From: Symsagittifera roscoffensis
Taxonomy: Eukaryota > Xenacoelomorpha > Acoela > Convolutidae
Reading direction: 5' to 3'
Assembly: GCF_963678635.1 (NCBI RefSeq)
Contig: NW_026971292.1
Coordinates: 27,490-91,489, forward strand
Length of the DNA stretch: 64,000 nucleotides
The notes under the pieces were generated by a model. The model was given only the letters and a program-made list of their open reading frames with translations. It did no database searches and was not told where the DNA came from. The translations under genes and the position numbers were made by a program. This document shows, in pieces, positions 33,778 through 44,837 of this stretch (within the stretch, counting starts at the first letter, position 1; each line of letters opens with the position of its first letter).

Positions 33778-34619
33778 TCATGATGGTTTTTGACCCCCTG
33801 CCCCGGTGCTCGCTGCAATCCGGGGTAACGGTGTGGACTCCCGTTTATTCCGTTGCGGTTCTTTGAAGTCAACTCTGGTGCCTTGCGGTCTATCCGTTAC
33901 CAGCTTCTCTTGCGCTGTAGAGTTTCTCAAGAGAGCATCCAGTTTGGACTGTATAGCACAAGAACTTTCTGCTTGGTCTCTGCTCATTGTGTCCATTCTC
34001 GTCTCTAGGTTCCACAACTTTTCGTTCACAGTTTCGTACCGTTGTTTCATCTCCTGCATGTCCGTTTTGATATGTCTCTCACGCTTTTTGTCGGTAGCTT
34101 CCACCTTTTTTGTCATCTGCTGTAACTTTTTCTCTGTTGCCCTTGCCAGGTTGAAGCAATTGTCCAGATTCTCGTTTTTATTGTATCGTATCTCCCTTTT
34201 TAGCATTTGTCGATCTTCTTCGCTGCACTTCAATTTTTATCGATTTGCTCCAACTTTGCCATCCAGTCGACCAGTTCGAGAGTAGTTGATTTTTCATGGT
34301 TCGCTGTTGCCCCAATCTTGACCTGTTTTTCGTCATGTTTGGCCTCTGTTGTTATTGCAGAAACTGTTCCAAATGTTTTGCTTTTCTCGGTCGTTTGTAC
34401 CACCTCCTCCTTCTCTCTTGGTTTCATTGCGACCATTGCTGTAATCCTCTCTGTGAACGACGTTCTTTTTGCTTGAAAATCCTCTTTTATCGTTTCCGGC
34501 GTGTTACTCGTTGTGTCGTCTACAGTATCAATCGGTGAAAATTCAATCGTCTTCTTCTCTTGTTCATCTACATGGCATTGGTGTTGATTCCGTCGTTTTC
34601 CTTTGCACCTCGTAAACAC
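33778..34619 (-). pseudogene. gag: gag N-terminal and coiled-coil part, element B
   Basis: Two overlapping frames, 34,230-34,619 and 33,778-34,233. The second is strongly coiled-coil in character (LEKKLQQMTKKVEATDKKRE-type heptads; KLWNLETRMDTMSRDQAESS; IQSKLDALL) and ends with QRNKRESTPLPRIAAS, which corresponds to NFNDHQRRR in element C. The capsid and nucleocapsid parts expected next are absent: within about 300 bases the sequence is already protease lead-in. Element B therefore cannot make a normal Gag. Confidence 0.65.
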
Positions 34620-35135
34620 TCAAGACCTTACACTCAAGTGTTGGGACACTTCACACTGTCCTCAGACCACCCACTCAAGTGTTGGGAAACTTCGCACTGT
34701 CCCAAGACTTCTCACTCAAGTGTTGGGACACTTCGCACTGTCACAAAACCATTCCATTCAAGTGTTGGGACACTCCGCATTGTCCCAAGACCTCCCACTT
34801 AAGTGTTGGGACATTTCGCACTGTCCTTCTAAGACCTCCCACTCAAGTGTTGGGACACTTTGCACTGTCCCAAGACCATTCCACTCAAGTGTTGGGACAT
34901 TTCGTACTGTCCCAAGACCCTTCCACTCAAGTGTTGGGACACTTCGTACTGTCCCACCCTTCCACTCAAGTGTTGGGACACTTCACACTGTCCCAAGACT
35001 ACCTGCTCAAGTATTTAGACTCCTCGTACTGTCCCCAGGCCTCTTCGTTTCAGTGTTGGTACAGTCGGATCTCTTCTTCTTCGGTGTTGGGACACTTAGA
35101 TCACTATCCCCGGTACCACCACTTGAGTCCAAGTG
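34620..35135. repeat. Minisatellite of about 42-base unit, ten or more copies
   Basis: ACTCAAGTGTTGGGACACTT followed by CGCACTGTCCCAAGAC is repeated with starts (CAAGTG or variant) at 34,635, 34,676, 34,717, 34,759, 34,800, 34,844, 34,886, 34,928, 34,967 and 35,008: spacings 41, 41, 42, 41, 44, 42, 42, 39, 41. More degenerate units follow to about 35,135. It abuts the start of gag of element B, so it lies in the leader or extreme N-terminus. Two plus-strand frames stay open through it because the unit has no stop in either. I see no counterpart in elements A or C. Confidence 0.9.
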
Positions 35136-36200
35136 TTAAAAATTCCCCAAAACCTAATCTTACTGATCAAAAATTTTTACCTAATGGCCCCTTATAATTA
35201 CCTCCCTTTACTAATCCAATGCAAGTCGAAATGCGACTTGTTATCAAGTGTCTGGTGATCACTTGTTCTTCAAAAACCAATAAAATTAGTTCTAAAAACA
35301 AAAGAATTTAAGCAATAAAATTTCTGAAAAAAAACAAAAGGATGAACCCAACTAAAATTCAAAGGTGACCAATGTCGTCCTTTCGTGAACAACATGTCTG
35401 GTACCTGATCGTCACGCGAATACGATCTTATGGGGTATTCTCCTTTCGTGTTTCAAAATCTATTTCCGATCACCCCATCCGATCTTACCAGATCAACTAC
35501 CTTAGTCCGATCTTAAAATGGATATCCTCGCGCTGCAACTCTTATTCTGGGTATAGAGATGAGACTTTCCAGACTCTGGCACTACTAATGTAACTATAAT
35601 CGACGATATCGGTCATACTTACCATAATGTTTCTCCCCTTTTTACAAATCGCAACCGCCAACCTCTAACCTAACCTGCCCTCCTTCTAACCTCCCCCCTT
35701 TTTAGCCCCCCTTTTTAGCCAAAAATTACCTTAAGCGCGATGGGTGCTAAACTTCTCAAGAGAAAACCGTAGAACCTGTTTCCAAGCTCTGCTCAAGTAA
35801 AAACGTATCCTCAAAACAGTGGGTATCCGCTTATCCAATTTTACACTTATCTCCTATAATGTAATGTGGATTTTAACGATACCTGATTGACCAAACAGAA
35901 CGCCCCTCTGTGTTCTACTCTGCTTGTTCTGATTCCGTGCTGGTTGTCTCTTTGGTGTGTCCAGCACCTTTCCCCAGCACCACTTCCCCACTTGGCTGGT
36001 CACCTATTGCAGTCAAGTCTCCTAGTGGTCCGGTGAAGTTGCAAACTATCTGAAAATCCTTAACAACGTCCCTCATTCGGGCACCTGTATAAAGTTGCTG
36101 ATTTGATCAAAACGATCGGTCTTATTGGAAAACAGTAAGGTTATACTACTTCAATTAATATAAAGGTTTGATCCACCCAATCTGGAAGTCAAAGCCACTG
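35136..36200 (-). other. Element B leader, no gene seen
   Basis: About 1.07 kb between the minisatellite and the LTR end, AT-rich. A plus-strand frame at 35,372-35,593 is not conserved elsewhere and is not called. In element direction the LTR end near 36,201 is followed by ACAGTGGCTTTGACTTCC, in which TGGCTTTGACTTCC could serve as a primer binding site, since such sites often start with TGG. I cannot name the tRNA. Confidence 0.4.
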
Positions 36201-38720
36201 TCCTTTTATGTTTTTTGGTTTTTTGTTCCTTTTTCTATTCTTTTTTTGGTTTTTTGTTTGGCTTTTTGTCTTTTATCCGTTTTTTGTCCCCCTAGTTGCC
36301 CCCTTTACTCGGTTAGCTAGACCTCGTTCGGAGAGCGTACCGGAAATTTTTCTCGAGTTTTCTTAAAAAGCTATCACAGTACAACCGGAAGATTTACACG
36401 TTCCCTCTGAACCGTACCACCGGTATTCTAGAATGGGTATGTAGCCCGGAGCTGTGACAAGTGTGTTCGATCCCGTAGTCTTGATATCGTAAGAACACAC
36501 AGGAGTGCCATAAAAACACTATGTAACAGTCGCCTACTCAAGTCTCATATGAGGCTAAAGAAAAATAGGCCCTAGAACCATTGGCTCAAGAGTCAGGGAC
36601 ACTATCTCTTGTGTTTTTCTACCTCAAACGATTGGAGCCAGTTCGGTTCACTTGCGACATGAGACTAAAACCTTTGTTACAGCTTGAAGGCCACTACCAA
36701 AATACCCCCCCCCACCCACCACTCTAGAAAATAAGAACGTCCCCATACTTAGGTCTCAAAATACCCAAAACATTCGAACGCCGTTAAAAACAGGGTCGGA
36801 ACAATTCGTATAGTTACTTTTTATTAGACAGTGGAACTTTGATCCATTTCAGATGGATCAACCTAAAACTCGCCTCACCTCAATATAACAATATAAAACA
36901 CACTCAAGAAATTTAAATTGGGTACTCACATACCGGCACACTCTAGAATTTGGATAATTAAATCAATAAGTAACTCCAGAATAACCAAGGAATTAAATTT
37001 TGACTCGAGGAGTTTTAATTAAGAAGTCCCAGTTTGAGAAACGAATTCTGACTTGAGATAACAGTTTTTGGGGCTGGACCATTGGGAGACTTTGGTTGTC
37101 TACTTTTCCACCGAAGTTTCACTCTGGTCCACTTCTAATTCGTTTCTTCGTTGTTCGTAATCACTCTGCCTTCTGTTTCAAACAAGACAGCTTGTAACAT
37201 TCGCCCGGAAGATACATATCGACGGAAAACAAAGCTGGGTTCTAAGACGACTGGCCAACGTCTAAACAGAGCTCTACATGCTTTTCACCGTCTCTACCAA
37301 GCCAGTTCTTTTGGTGGTCTTTTCAACATCGGGTCGACAAAAACGTTACTGTTCTCCGGATTCGACCAGAACGCTCAAATTAACTTAATTACATGCAGAA
37401 ATAGTGAGCTCATGGCTGGGTCTCAGTATCGCCAGAGGTCACTCCTAAAATCAGGGCTACTGCTACTTGTTATATTACTATTGTTTTTGTTCAGTAGATA
37501 AAAATCATCATCTCCATCAAAGATGGATCAACCCTTCCCCCCAACTCCTAGCTTCTCATCCTTGCAAAATGAATTAAGATAATAATTATATTCAATTCAG
37601 AACATAATAGGGAAGCTAAAAACTTATGTAAAATAGTTTCAGTTCAAATCCCGAGACCCCTCCGGATTCTTGAATCCGGGGAGATAAGGCCTTTATTTTC
37701 CTTCCGGAAGGCTGTCGTCTCCACCCTTCACCGTTGTTCGCAACGGCCTTGCAACTATTGTAGCGGCACAATAGTTGCAACTCGGAGCGGTGTCTGCTTC
37801 TTCTGCTTTTTTCTGATTCCGATTCTCAATTTTTCCGTTGTTGTCGTCGTCGCAACTATCATTGTTGTGTATCTATTTCGGTTTTTCTCCAAAATGGCCG
37901 TTTTTGACGTTTCTTAGAATTATTACGTCATCATTTCGAATTTTTAAAATTTAGGATTTTCCGAATCCTTCAGCCTTCACAATTTGTCTAATCGTCCGAA
38001 TAACGCTCTTAATCCTCCAAAACCGCCAATTCGGAAGGTTCGCTGCTAAAAACTCGAAACTGCTGAATCTGCAATTTTGTCCATTCTGGTCGAATGTCAC
38101 ATACTCCCCGGACAGCCCGGTCAATGTCCCCATTGAATCTCGCAATATTCGTAAAATTGGTACAGTGTCATCGAACAGAATTTACAAAATGCACGAAATA
38201 ACTTTTATCCACGTCATATCGACTCACTGCAGAATACAAATGGCATAATACTACATTGATATAGCCTTCTAAACTTTTTCACTAATCTGCACTTTAAGGA
38301 TATCACTTAAGATAAAACATTTTTTATGACTTCCAACGTCATTGCCCTGAAATAAAACTTTTTCTCCTAGTTTCTAAAAGGTGTTAGTTTGCAGGACAGT
38401 CCTGCCAACCAACAAGCTAAAATTATCCTACTATGCTTGTTCCCTTCGGAAATTTTAGTTGTTATTGTCCTGAATTTTAAAATGGTTAGAAAGAATGATG
38501 AAACAATCTCCCTCTTCAAGAGATTACCCAAGCCTTTCATGTCACCACAAAGTGATCAGTTCTCCTAGTTGATTAAAAACAGTCATGCAGGCTGGAATAA
38601 TTAAATATACTCTTTACTGAAGCCTTTCTAAATAAATAGTAAGTGTCTCTAAAGCCACTAACTAAAATCAAAATGCAAATTTTTAAAAGCAACATATTCT
38701 TTAATTTTCAAAACTCAACT
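36201..38720 (-). repeat. LTR, unit 1 (5' LTR of element B)
   Basis: About 2.5 kb shared with 40,815-43,170 and, in part, 44,838-46,070, with only a few per cent difference. The left (3') end is a T-rich block (36,213-36,290, plus strand), then TTAAAAAGCTATCACAGTAC, as in the element C LTR at 63,862. It contains a poly-C tract (36,703-36,717), a 13-base hairpin (37,749-37,780), the ACTCCCCGGACA motif (38,103-38,114) and, on the plus strand, TTCGATCCC near 36,468. The 5' end is not defined; 38,720 is the end of the neighbouring coding remnant. Unit 1 has about 160 bases (about 37,526-37,687) that unit 2 lacks. Confidence 0.7.
37749..37780. other. Perfect 13-base inverted repeat in LTR unit 1
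   Basis: TTGCAACTATTGT, loop AGCGGC, ACAATAGTTGCAA. Conserved without change in unit 2 at 42,206-42,237. It could form a strong hairpin in LTR RNA. Confidence 0.8.
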
Positions 38721-38727
38721 GAATGTT

Positions 38728-38922
38728 TCAGTTTTCAATTACAACTTGGTTGCTTAGTTTCTCACTTGAGTTTTTCATACACATAAAACAATTTTGAGTT
38801 TTAACTTCTTCTCTTTTGTCATCTCTTTGTTTCTTCTTTTTTCGTCGTTTAGAAGTTCTAAAAATTCTAAGTTCTTCTAATTTCGTTTCTTTTTGCATCT
38901 TGTCTCTACGGCCATTCGTCAA
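38728..38922 (-). pseudogene. Small basic reading frame after C9, unit 1
   Basis: An open frame of 64 codons without an ATG at its start (TTG), rich in Lys and Arg (SKRRKKKKQRDDKREE), overlapping the end of C9 by a few bases in another frame. It is nearly identical in unit 2 (43,174-43,368). It may be a former C-terminal extension of C9 reached by a frame change, or a chance frame in the 3' region. Coding status is doubtful. Confidence 0.3.
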
Positions 38923-40797
38923 TGTTCCGTCTCCTCCTCCTGTGACATTGACTCTGCACTTTCATTTTCTGTGTCTTGCAACACATCGTTAGCTATTCTG
39001 ACGCTGTTGGAAGCAGTCCTCCAACACTTCTGCTCTCCTACCCTCTGTTTACAACAAGGTAGGGGATCCACGTTAGATTCTCTAATCCTGCAGAAGCTGT
39101 TGTGGAGACAAAACGTCACGTTTCTCTCCAAGTCTTCCTTCAACATCTTTTCTTTTTCCTTTCCACCACGTTCACTTGTCCTGGAAATTCTCTTCACAGC
39201 GGTGGTCACTGCATTCCGATGAGTCACGAAAGCTCGCTTGAAAGCTCTTGCCCCAATTACCAGCTGATACCCACTGCAGACTCTGCCGTGCTTCGATATA
39301 TGCTTTTTTGCATACTCGTACAACCATGCAGTCATGTTGGCTCTAAACCATGGCATCAATCGTCTTCTTGCCCATATCTTTTTCACTTCCATAGGAATGT
39401 TCAGAATCTTGCACGTTGTCTCACAAAGATCTAAATCTTTAGACAACCCAACTTCTGCAATTGTTCTCGCGTTGGCGCCTCCTGTCTTTTGTTCTCTCTC
39501 ACATGAGCCTCCAGCCATCGTATCGGCATCATAACTCCCACTATCACTATTGTTATGGGCCGTGATGAGTCTGGTAAAACCAGGGAGAGCAGCTCTCCAG
39601 AGTTCCAGATCAACACCAGATTACTAAGCTCGGGATACCACCATGTTTGCAGCAAGCAATGACAGGGAAACTCATCATGTGTCAACATGATGCTCCTCCA
39701 ATTACGCTTTCCCGAAGCTTCCAGTAATGGTTCCATTTCCATCATCACTCGGTGGACTTCATCATTCTCGTCTACTGTTTTGTAATCCGTAACGGTTGAT
39801 CATCTCTGTTTTTGTCTCTCAAAGTCACTGAAGTTCCCACTCACGTATCCATGAACTTCTTTCCCAGTATTGATTCCAATTCCTCCTTTGTTTTCTCTGG
39901 AACTGCTGAGAACATTTACACAGTAACTCGTAAGATTTTCCCGACATTCTCGCTAGTCTTACACACTTTGGCACTGAGAAGGCTTGATCCACGATCGTTC
40001 TCGTACTCTTTACATCCACAGCTACAAAATGCAACGGGTATCTGCTCTTGCACATTTGAGCTAATGTCGATCCCACCAAATATTGTGCTCCTGATGGTCT
40101 ACGATAAGTTTTACTGTGTCGGATGTTCATTTCCGTCTTGATCGCTTTTTACATTTTCCTATGTACTTTTGCTCAGTTTGCAACACTCCTGGGAACACTT
40201 CTACACTGATGGCTGTGAACATCTCATGCTTCTGTTCTAGATTCAATAGTGACTCTAAAGAACAAACATGCTGTAGAATCCTAGTGCAGTCACTAGATTC
40301 ACCTCGGTTCCTCCATGGCAATCTGCGATCAGTTCCGTTTCCGTCCTTGCTTTCATCATAACGTTCCCAAACAATATCGTCAACTGCTTGTGTTGTCTCT
40401 CTAGGGTTTTCACGCAATCCAGACTTCCACAAACGTGACCTTCCAGTCCACAGACTTCTGCCAGACAGCTACCAGGTTTCACCCAGTCCTCTGGTCCCCA
40501 GCCAGGCAACTCCACTTTGTCTTCCCCGTTGCTCCTAGAGGCTGTTGTCATCACATTATACATGTTGTTCAGGTCACGCAGGTTAGAGTCTGCATTTAGT
40601 TCCTTCTGCACGCCTTGTGTCGCCCGTAGTATCGAGTCAGCATTGGGACTAGGACACCATGATGGTCTCATCAGTTCCCACACTACCATCAAGCTCGTTC
40701 TCAGTAATTTATCTGAGAATGCCAATCCAAACTCCACTCGTTTGTCGGATTTTGGCACGGAAGGTGTAGTCACCTTTTCTTCCAAGACTAGTCCCAA
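38919..40797 (-). pseudogene. Cassette C8 end and C9, tandem unit 1
   Basis: Three pieces in order. 40,255-40,797 (180 codons) begins GLVLEEKVTTPSVPK, has CWGP-like GWGPEDWVK and ends IADCHGGTEVNLVTALGFYS. 39,825-40,432 has FTAISVEVFPGVLQT and FSVPKCVRLARMSGKS. 38,919-39,748 is the C-terminal domain, with EPLLEASGKRNWRSIMLTHD, then RRRLMPWFRANMTAWLYEYA, FKRAFVTHRNAVTTAVKR and CCKQR. Compared with unit 2, one T is missing in a T-run (39,437-39,440), shifting the frame after LGCLK. A TGA lies in frame before the DYKTVDENDEVHRV segment in both units. Function unknown; the C-terminal half is helical and basic. Confidence 0.7.
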
Positions 40798-40814
40798 CTT
40801 GGTCTGCGGATTAG

Positions 40815-43170
40815 TAGCGTTTTTAATTGTTTTTTGGTTTTTTGTTCCTTTTTCTATTCTTTTTTTGGTTTTTTGTTCGGCTTTTTGTCTTTTACCCGTT
40901 TTTTGTCCCCCTAGTTGCCCCCTTTACTCGGTTAGCTAGACCTCGTTCGGAGAGCGTAACAGAAAATTTTTCTCGAGTTTTCTTAAAAAGCTATCACAGT
41001 ACAACCGGAAGATTTACACGTTCCCGCTGAACTGTACCACCGGTATTCTAGAATGGGTATGTAGCCCGGAGCTGTGACAATTGGGTTCGATCCCGTAGTC
41101 TTGATATCGTAAGAACACCCAGGAGTGCCATAAAAACACTATGTAACAGTCGCCTACTCAAGTCACATATGAGGCTAAAGAAAAATAGGCCCTAGAACCA
41201 TTGGCTCAAGAGTCAGGGACACTATCTCTTGTGTTTTTCTACCTCAAACGATTGGAGTCAGTTCGGTTCACTTGCGACATGAGACTAAATCCTTTGTTAC
41301 AACTTGAAGGACACTACCAAAATACCCCCCCCCCCCACCACTCTAGAAAATAAGAACGTCCCCATACTTAAGTCTCAAAATACCCAAAACACGCAAACGC
41401 CGTTAAAAACAGGGTCGGAACAATCCGTATAGTTACTTTTCATTAGACAGTGGAACTTTGATCCATTTCAGATGGATCAACCTAAAACTCGCCTCACCTC
41501 AAAATAACAATATAAAACACACTCAAGAAATTTAAATTGGGTACTCACATACCGGCACACTCTAGAATTTGGATAATTATATCAATAAGTAACTCCAGAA
41601 TAACTAAGGAATTAAATTTTGACTCGAAGAGTTTTAATTAAGAAGTCCCAGTTTGAGAAACGAGTTCTGACTTGAGAAATAAGTTTTTGGGGCTGGACTA
41701 TTGGGAGACTTTGGTTGTCTACTTTTCCACCGACGTTTCTTTCTGGTCCACTTCTAATTCGTTTCTTCGTTGTTCGTAATCACTCTGCCTTCTGTTTCAA
41801 ACAAGACAGCTTGTAACACTCGCCCGGAAGATACATATCGACGGATAATAAAGCTAGGTTCTAAGACGACTGGCCAACGTCTAAACAGAGCTCTACATGC
41901 TTTTCACCGTCTCTACCAAGCCAGTTATTTTGTTGGTCTTTTCAACATTGGGTCGACAAAAACGTTACTGTTCACCGGCTTCGACCAGAACGCTCAAATT
42001 GACTTAATTACATGCAGGAATAGTGAACTCATGGCTGAGTCTCAGTATTCCCAGACCACGAGGTCACTCCTAAAATCAGGGCTGCTGCTACTTGTTATAT
42101 TACTATTGTTTTTGTTCACTAGATAAAAATAATCATCTCCATCAAAGGCCTTTATTTTCCTTCCGGAAGGCTGTCGTTCACGCTTCACCGTTGTTCGCAA
42201 CGGCCTTGCAACTATTGTAGCGGCACAATAGTTGCAACTCGGAGCGGTCTCTGCTTCTTCTGCTTTTTTCTGATTCCGATTCCCAATTTTTCCGTTGTTG
42301 TCGTCGTCGCAACTATCTTTGTTGTGTATCTATTTCGGCTTTTCTCCAAAATGGCCGTTTTTGACGTTTCTTAGAATTATCACGTCATCATTTCGAATTT
42401 TTAAAATTTAGGATTTTCCGAATCCTTCAGCCTTCACAATTTGTCTAATCGTCCAAATAACGCTCTTAATCCTTCAAAACCGCCAATTCGGAAGGTTCGC
42501 TGCTAAAAACTTGAAACTGCTGAATCTGCATTTTTGTCCATTCTGGTCGAATGTCACATACTCCCCGGACAACCCGGTCCATGTCCCCATTGAATCTCGC
42601 AATATTCGTAAAATTGGTACAGTGCCATCGAACAGAATTTACAAAATGCACGAAATAACTTTTATCCACGTCATATCGACTCACTGCAGAATACAAATGG
42701 CATCATACTACATTGCTATAGCCTTCTAAATTTTTTCACTAATCTGCACTTTAAGGATATCACTTAAGATAAAACATTTTTTTCTGACTTCCAACGTCAT
42801 TGCCCTGAAATAAAACTTTTTCTCCTAGGTTCTAAAAGGTGTTAGTTTGCAGGACAGTCCTGCCAACCAACAAGCTAAAATTATCCTACTATGCTTCTTC
42901 CCTTCGGAAATTTTAGTTGTTATTGTCCTGAATTTTAAAATGGTTAGAAAGAACAATGAAACAATCTCCCTCTTCAAGACTTTCATGTCACCACGAAGTG
43001 ATCAGTTCAACTAGTTGATTAAAAACAGTCATGCAGGCTGGAATATTTAAATATACTCTTTACTCAAGCCTTTCTAAATAAATAGTAAGTGTCTCTAAAG
43101 CCACTAACTAAAATCAAATTGCAAATTTAAAAATGCAACAAATTCTTTAATTTTCAAAACTCAACTAAAT
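40815..43170 (-). repeat. LTR, unit 2
   Basis: Nearly the same as unit 1. It holds the T-rich end, TTAAAAAGCTATCACAGTAC at 40,984, GGGTTCGATCCC near 41,084, a poly-C tract at 41,325-41,337, the 13-base hairpin (42,206-42,237) and ACTCCCCGGACA at 42,560-42,571. About 160 bases of unit 1 are missing at about 42,147. Plus-strand frame 41,770-42,126 is antisense to the element and broken in unit 3; not called as a gene. Confidence 0.8.
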
Positions 43171-43364
43171 GTTTCAGTTTTCAATTACAACTTGGTTGCT
43201 TAGTTTCTCACTTGAGTTTTTCATACACATAAAACAATTTTGAGTTTTAACTTCTTCTCTTTTGTCATCTCTTTGTTTCTTCTTTTTTCGTCGTTTAGAA
43301 GTTCTAAAACTTCTAAGTTCTTCTAATTTCGTTTCTTTTCGCATCTTGTCTCTACGGCCATTCG

Positions 43365-44829
43365 TCAATGTTCCATCTCCTCCTCCTGTGACATTGACTC
43401 TGCACTTTCAGTTTCTGTGTCTTGCAACACATCGTTAGTTAATCTGACGCTGTTGGAAGCAGTCCTCCAACACTTCTGCTCTTCTACCCTCTGTTTACAA
43501 CAAGGTAGGGGATCCACGTTAGAATCTCTATTCCTGCAGAAGCTGTTGTGGAGACACAACGTCACGTTTCTCTCCAAGTCTTCCTTCAACATCTTTTCTT
43601 TTTCCTTTCCACCACGTTCACTTGTCCTGGAAATTCTCTTCACAGCGGTGGTCACTGCATTCCGATGAGTCACGAAAGCTCGCTTGAAAGCTCTTGCCCC
43701 AATGTCCAGCTGATACCCACTGTAGACTCTGCCGTGCTTTGATATATGCTTTTTTGCATACTCGTACAACCATGCAGTCATGTTGGCTCTAAACCATGGC
43801 ATCAGTCGTCTTCTTGCCCATATCTTTTTCACTTCCATAGGAATGTTCAGAATCTTGCACGTTGTCTCACAAAGATCTAAATCTTTTAGACAACCCAACT
43901 TCTGCAATTGTTCTCGCGTTGGCGCCTCCTGTCTATTGTTCTCTCTCACATGAGCCATCAGCCATCGTATCGCCATCATAACTCCCACTATCACTATTGT
44001 TATGGGCCGTGATGAGTCTGGTAAAACCATGGAGAGCAGCTCTCCAGAGTCCCAGATCAACACCAGATTACTAAGCTCGGGATACCACCATGTTTGCAGC
44101 AAGCAATGACAGGGAAACTCATCATGTGTCAACATGATGCTCCTCCAATTACGCTTTCCCGAAGCTTCCAGTAATGGTTCCATTTCCATCATCACTCGGT
44201 GGACTTCATCATTCTCGTCTACTGTTTTGTAATCCGTAACGGTTGATCATCTCTGTTTTTGTCTCTCAAAGTCACTGAAGTTCCCACTCACGTATCCCAT
44301 GAACTTCTTTCCTAGTATTGATTCCAATTCCTCCTTTGTTTTCTCTGGAACTGCTGAGAACATTTACACAGTAACTCGTAAGATTTTTCCGACATTCTCG
44401 CTAGTCTTACACACTTTGGCACTGAGAAGGCTTGATCCACGATCGTTCTCGTACTCTTTACATCCACAGCTACAAAATGCACCGGGTATCTGCTCTAGCA
44501 CATTTGAATTATGTCGATCCTACCAAATATCGTGCTCCTGATGGTCTACGATAAGTTTCACTGTTGCTCCTAGAGGCTGTTGTCATCACATTATACATGA
44601 TGTTCAGGTCACGCAGGTTACAGTCTGCATTTAGTTCCCTCTGCACGTCTTGTGTCGCTCGTAGTATCGAGTCAGCATTGGGACTAGGACACCATGATCT
44701 CATCAGTTCCCACACAACCATCAAGCTCGTTCTCAGTAATTCATCTGAGAATCGCAATCCTAACTCCACTCGTTTGTCGGATTTTGGCACGGAAGGTGCA
44801 GTCACTTTTTCTTCCAAGACTAGTCCCAA
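43365..44829 (-). CDS. Cassette C9 protein of tandem unit 2, C-terminal 276 codons open
   Basis: The open frame 43,365-44,195 gives the longest intact C9 in the window. It starts where an ATG-ATG pair precedes GAAATGGAACC, but the homology goes on upstream in frame (DENDEVHRV) to a TGA, so the true start is further upstream and this is a C-terminal part. Features are EPLLEASGKRNWRSIMLTHD, a hydrophobic stretch near residues 65-80 (PITIVIVGVMMAIRWLMA), WARRRLMPWFRANMTAWLYE, a basic helical part and an acidic end (TESAESMSQEEEMEH). The upstream piece 44,509-44,829 has lost about 412 bases present in unit 1. No family recognised. It may be untranslated debris. Confidence 0.55.
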
Positions 44830-44837
44830 CTTGGTCT

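Larger units (their letters stand above)
22830..38720 (-). mobile_element. Element B: giant Ty3/gypsy-like LTR element, rearranged and shortened
   Basis: Minus-strand order is LTR (38,720-36,201), leader, minisatellite, gag, protease region, RT, RNase H, linker, integrase, acidic tail, a second integrase and tail, ORFx, and a cassette reduced to C1, C2, the first half of C3 and C9. It shares the gene order of elements A and C. The 3' LTR is not recognised; the element may be cut where it meets element A. Frame breaks occur in every domain. Confidence 0.7.

Noticed and set aside
34620-35135. CRISPR array
   Set aside because: Units are tandem without distinct spacers, unit length varies with substitutions throughout, no cas genes, and the context is eukaryotic retroelement DNA.
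34603-35197. Plus-strand open frames of 178 and 172 codons with a repeated VLGHFALSQD-type motif
   Set aside because: They are produced by the 42-base minisatellite, whose unit lacks stops in two frames. No start context, homologue or counterpart in other copies.
36440-36500. tRNA or tRNA-derived SINE suggested by TTCGATCCC
   Set aside because: The five bases on each side do not pair as a T-arm, and no acceptor or anticodon stem could be built around it.
37151-37501. Plus-strand open frame of 116 codons inside LTR unit 1 (and 118 codons at 41,770-42,126) with a hydrophobic C-terminal end
   Set aside because: It is antisense to the element, its likeness between units 1 and 2 is explained by recent duplication, and it has a stop in unit 3. 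No independent evidence of coding.
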